Source: Leucothrix mucor DSM 2157 (GTDB taxonomy: Bacteria; Pseudomonadota; Gammaproteobacteria; Thiotrichales; Thiotrichaceae). From it: DNA of 64,000 bases. The position numbers were made by a program, and so were the translations under genes. Positions 61,064 to 64,000 of this stretch are shown here, piece after piece. A model generated the notes under the pieces. That model did not search any database and was not told the origin of the DNA. It saw nothing but the letters and a program-made list of their open reading frames with translations. Position 1 is the first letter of the stretch, and every line of letters starts with the position of its first letter. Where the stretch lies: contig NZ_ATTE01000001.1 in NCBI RefSeq assembly GCF_000419525.1, positions 1,860,001 through 1,924,000 on the forward strand, read 5' to 3'.

Positions 61064-63727
61064 ATGACGATCAATAACCCAGGAATGGATATTGACCCGC
61101 AGGAAACGGCTGACTGGACAGAATCGATCAATGCGATCATCGAAGCAGAAGGCGTTCAACGTGCTCATTTTATTATAGAAAAATTGATCGCTACCGCGCG
61201 AGTCAATGGTGCCAACCTCCCGTATTCTTCAAATACTGCTTATATCAATACGATTCCTACCCACCTTGAAGAGCCTATTCCGGGCGATCAGGCAATCGAA
61301 AGCCGTATTCGTACTTACATCCGCTGGAACGCTGCCGCGATGGTTGTTCGCGCAAACCGTAAGAGCTCAGAGCTCGGCGGACACATTGCGTCGTTTGCCT
61401 CATCCGCAACCCTGTATGATGTAGGATTTAACCACTTCTGGAATGCACCATCTCCAGAACACGGTGGTGACTTAGTATTCTACCAAGGCCATATCACGCC
61501 AGGTATCTACGCGCGTTCATTTATGGAAGGACGCTTAAGCGAAGAGCAGCTGGATAACTTCCGTCAAGAAACTGGCGGCAATGGTCTCTCCTCTTACCCT
61601 CACCCATGGCTGATGCCTGACTATTGGCAGTTCCCGACCGTATCAATGGGTCTGGGTCCAATCAAGTCTATCTACCAAGCGCGCTTCATGAAGTATCTGC
61701 AGCTGCGTCATCTGGCAGACACTAAAGACCGTCGCGTCTGGGGCTTCCTCGGTGATGGTGAAGTCGATGAGCCAGAATCACTAGGTGCTATTTCTCTAGC
61801 CGGTCGTGAGCAGCTGGACAACCTGACCTGGGTTATCAACTGTAACTTACAGCGTCTGGATGGTCCGGTTCGTGGTAATGGCAAGATCGTACAAGAGCTT
61901 GAAGCTATTTTCCGTGGCGCAGGCTGGAACGTGATTAAAGTCATGTGGGGTTCTTACTGGGATCCGCTATTGGCTAAAGACAAAGACGGCATTCTGCAAA
62001 AACGCATGCTGGAAGTAGTTGATGGAGAATTCCAGAACTACAAAGCTAAAGATGGCGCGTATGTACGTGAGAATTTCTTTGGTAAATACCCTGAGCTGAA
62101 AGCCATGGTATCTAAAATGTCGGATGATGATATCTGGCGTTTGAACCGTGGTGGTCACGATCCTCACAAGGTATATGCGGCATATCATGCGGCAGTTAAC
62201 CACAAAGGTCAGCCTACCGTTATTTTGGCACACACTGTAAAAGGTTACGGTATGGGCGCTGCGGGTCAGGGTCAAAACCGCACACACAGCCAGAAGAAGC
62301 TAAACGAAGAAGAGATGATGGACTTCGCAAAGCGCTTCAACATCCCAATCAGTGATGAAGATGCAGCTGCAGCAAACTACTATCTGCCTCCGATTGACAG
62401 TGAAGAACGTCAGTACATGCTGGCTCGTCGTAAAGAATTGGGTGGTTCGATTCCGGTTCGTAACACGACTGCGGCACCACTGAGCATTCCTGAGCTGGAT
62501 GTATTAGCACCAATCTTACAAGGTTCCGGCGATCGTGAAATGTCTACAACAATGGCATTTGTACGTATTCTGACGATCCTGACGCGTGATAAGAAACTGG
62601 GCAAACACATCGTTCCAATCGTCCCTGACGAAGCCCGCACCTTTGGTATGGAAGGTATGTTCCGTCAGTTAGGTATTCACTCTTCTGTAGGCCAGTTATA
62701 CGAGCCACAGGATAAAGATCAGGTTATGTTCTATAAAGAGGACAAATCCGGTCAGATTCTGGAAGAAGGTATCAACGAAGCAGGCGCATTCTCCTCATGG
62801 ATTGCGGCGGCAACGTCATACAGCGCGCACGGCGTAAATATGGTTCCATTCTATATTTACTACTCCATGTTTGGTTTCCAGCGTATTGGTGACTTGGCTT
62901 GGGCAGCAGGTGACTGTCGTTCACGTGGATTCTTGATTGGTGCAACCGCAGGTCGTACGACGCTGGCGGGTGAAGGCCTGCAACATCAGGATGGACACGG
63001 CATGGTTCAGGCTGCGCTGATTCCTAACTGTATTAGTTATGACCCAACCTTCTCTTATGAGATGGCGGTGATCATTCATGACGGTATGCGCCGCATGTAT
63101 GTGAATCAGGAAGATATCTACTACTACATCACTGCAATGAACGAGAACTACCAGCAGCCTGCGCTGCCTGAAGGTGCCAACGAAGGCATTCTTAAAGGTA
63201 TGTACTTGTTCCAAGGTGGCGGCAAGAAGAAGAAGAAGGTTCAGTTACTAGGTTCCGGTACGATTCTGCGCGAAGCCATTGCTGCAGCCGAGATTCTGAG
63301 CGAAGAATGGGGCGTGGACTCCGATATCTGGAGCTGCACAAGCTTCAATGAATTGGCTCGTGAAGCGAATGATGTTGAGCGTTGGAACCGTCTGCACCCA
63401 CTGGAAAATCCAAAAGTGCCATACGTTTCTCAACTGCTGAAAGGCCATCGCGGCCCTGTGATTGCGGCAACGGATTATATCCGCCAATATCCAGAGCAAA
63501 TTCGCCAATGGGTTCCAGCGCGTTACTCAGTACTGGGTACAGATGGTTACGGCCGCAGTGACACTCGTGTTGAATTGCGTCGTCACTTCGAAGTTAACGC
63601 AACCCACATCGTGGTTGCTGCACTGAAAGCCTTGGCAGACGAAGGCACATTGCCAGCCGCTAAGGTTGCTGAAGCGATTGAGAAGTACGGCATCGACGTT
63701 GATAAAACCAACCCACTACACGCCTGA
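61064..63727 (+). CDS. aceE: pyruvate dehydrogenase E1 component, homodimeric type
   Basis: Decarboxylates pyruvate with thiamine diphosphate and acetylates the lipoyl arm of AceF. I start at [15 protein letters not shown] (61064), with AGGAG 11 nt upstream, giving 887 residues, the same as E. coli. A frame open to 61025 adds 13 unlikely residues. Features: [11 protein letters not shown], the TPP motif [10 protein letters not shown] through [17 protein letters not shown], and a C-terminal transketolase-like half. aceF follows after 10 nt. Confidence 0.97.
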   Translation: MTINNPGMDIDPQETADWTESINAIIEAEGVQRAHFIIEKLIATARVNGANLPYSSNTAYINTIPTHLEEPIPGDQAIESRIRTYIRWNAAAMVVRANRKSSELGGHIASFASSATLYDVGFNHFWNAPSPEHGGDLVFYQGHITPGIYARSFMEGRLSEEQLDNFRQETGGNGLSSYPHPWLMPDYWQFPTVSMGLGPIKSIYQARFMKYLQLRHLADTKDRRVWGFLGDGEVDEPESLGAISLAGREQLDNLTWVINCNLQRLDGPVRGNGKIVQELEAIFRGAGWNVIKVMWGSYWDPLLAKDKDGILQKRMLEVVDGEFQNYKAKDGAYVRENFFGKYPELKAMVSKMSDDDIWRLNRGGHDPHKVYAAYHAAVNHKGQPTVILAHTVKGYGMGAAGQGQNRTHSQKKLNEEEMMDFAKRFNIPISDEDAAAANYYLPPIDSEERQYMLARRKELGGSIPVRNTTAAPLSIPELDVLAPILQGSGDREMSTTMAFVRILTILTRDKKLGKHIVPIVPDEARTFGMEGMFRQLGIHSSVGQLYEPQDKDQVMFYKEDKSGQILEEGINEAGAFSSWIAAATSYSAHGVNMVPFYIYYSMFGFQRIGDLAWAAGDCRSRGFLIGATAGRTTLAGEGLQHQDGHGMVQAALIPNCISYDPTFSYEMAVIIHDGMRRMYVNQEDIYYYITAMNENYQQPALPEGANEGILKGMYLFQGGGKKKKKVQLLGSGTILREAIAAAEILSEEWGVDSDIWSCTSFNELAREANDVERWNRLHPLENPKVPYVSQLLKGHRGPVIAATDYIRQYPEQIRQWVPARYSVLGTDGYGRSDTRVELRRHFEVNATHIVVAALKALADEGTLPAAKVAEAIEKYGIDVDKTNPLHA

Positions 63728-63737
63728 GGAGATAATT

Positions 63738-64000
63738 ATGTCGATTAAAAACATTGTTGTACCCGATATTGGTGATTTTGATGAAGTTGAAATCATCGAA
63801 GTGCTGGTGGCGGTCGGTGATCGCGTTGAAGTTGAGGACTCGCTGATTACGGTTGAGTCTGATAAAGCTTCGATGGAAATCCCAAGCTCAGATGCGGGAA
63901 TCGTTAAAGAAGTAAAGGTGAGTGTCGGCGATAAAATCGCAGAAGGTAGCCTGGTTATTACTTTGGAAGTGGATGCAGCAGCTGACGCTGCGCCTGCGGA
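63738..64000 (+). CDS. aceF: pyruvate dehydrogenase E2, dihydrolipoyllysine acetyltransferase (partial)
   Basis: The first 87 codons only; the gene runs off the window. It begins [20 protein letters not shown] with a GAGGAG ribosome-binding site just upstream. The visible region is a lipoyl domain with the lipoylated lysine in ESDKASME (about 43). An Ala/Asp-rich linker follows (AAADAAPA). It carries acetyl groups from AceE to CoA. Confidence 0.95.
   Translation, partial: MSIKNIVVPDIGDFDEVEIIEVLVAVGDRVEVEDSLITVESDKASMEIPSSDAGIVKEVKVSVGDKIAEGSLVITLEVDAAADAAPA

Overview
The window is a gene-dense stretch of a gammaproteobacterial chromosome. Base composition is moderate (GC a little under half by eye). 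Gene content and order match Gammaproteobacteria: trxB/aat beside ftsK/lolA, divergent rne/rluC, the fab cluster running into mltG-tmk-holB-pilZ, icd-clpS-clpA near infA, and pepA-holC-valS. I infer a marine or aquatic lineage of the Thiotrichales/Leucothrix kind, but that placement is a guess from protein flavour. I see no rRNA, tRNA, CRISPR array, prophage or insertion sequence.

Layout. 1-5.4 kb: trxB-aat (minus), then ftsK-lolA (plus). 5.5-9.1 kb: an aminotransferase (minus) diverging from apbC, then a LEA-type lipoprotein gene and dcd. 9.2-12.0 kb: DUF6394 plus a two-RCK potassium channel, then a small basic protein with AP2-like segments. 12.2-18.3 kb: rne (minus) with a long structured leader and face-to-face promoters, then rluC and an S49 peptidase. 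18.3-19.3 kb: a 1-kb gene-poor gap with an eight-copy heptanucleotide repeat and several palindromes. 19.3-25.7 kb (minus): fabD-fabG-acpP-fabF-mltG-tmk-holB-pilZ. 26-31 kb: infA, then icd-clpS-clpA (minus). 30.4-33.5 kb: adenosine kinase-like gene and metG. 33.5-34.8 kb: twin DUF4124 genes. 34.9-38.4 kb: uvrB, a small outer-membrane protein and rpe. 38.5-41.9 kb: a tryptophan leader peptide/attenuator, trpE, trpG, and two coupled membrane-protein genes. 41.9-47.0 kb: pepA-holC-hypothetical-valS. 47.2-52.5 kb: a membrane pseudokinase with ankyrin repeats, and a DUF1800/DUF1501 pair. 52.6-60.9 kb: dapC, tex, DUF599, flotillin, rarA and rnt. 61.1-64.0 kb: aceE and the start of aceF.

Most genes are housekeeping: protein turnover (Aat N-end tagging, ClpS, ClpA), redox, fatty-acid synthesis, RNA decay (RNase E, RNase T), replication and repair (HolB, HolC, RarA, UvrB), translation (IF-1, MetG, ValS) and central carbon (Icd, PDH, Rpe). 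Convergent pairs are commonly separated by near-perfect bidirectional hairpin terminators.

The least ordinary items are: an unannotated trp leader peptide with two Trp codons before trpE; the structured ~460-nt rne leader; five 13-residue repeats in the RNase E tail; the kinase-like/ankyrin membrane protein lacking the HRD aspartate; the AP2-like protein; the DUF6394-channel pair; and the repeat-bearing 1-kb gap. No clear new defence or mobile system was found.
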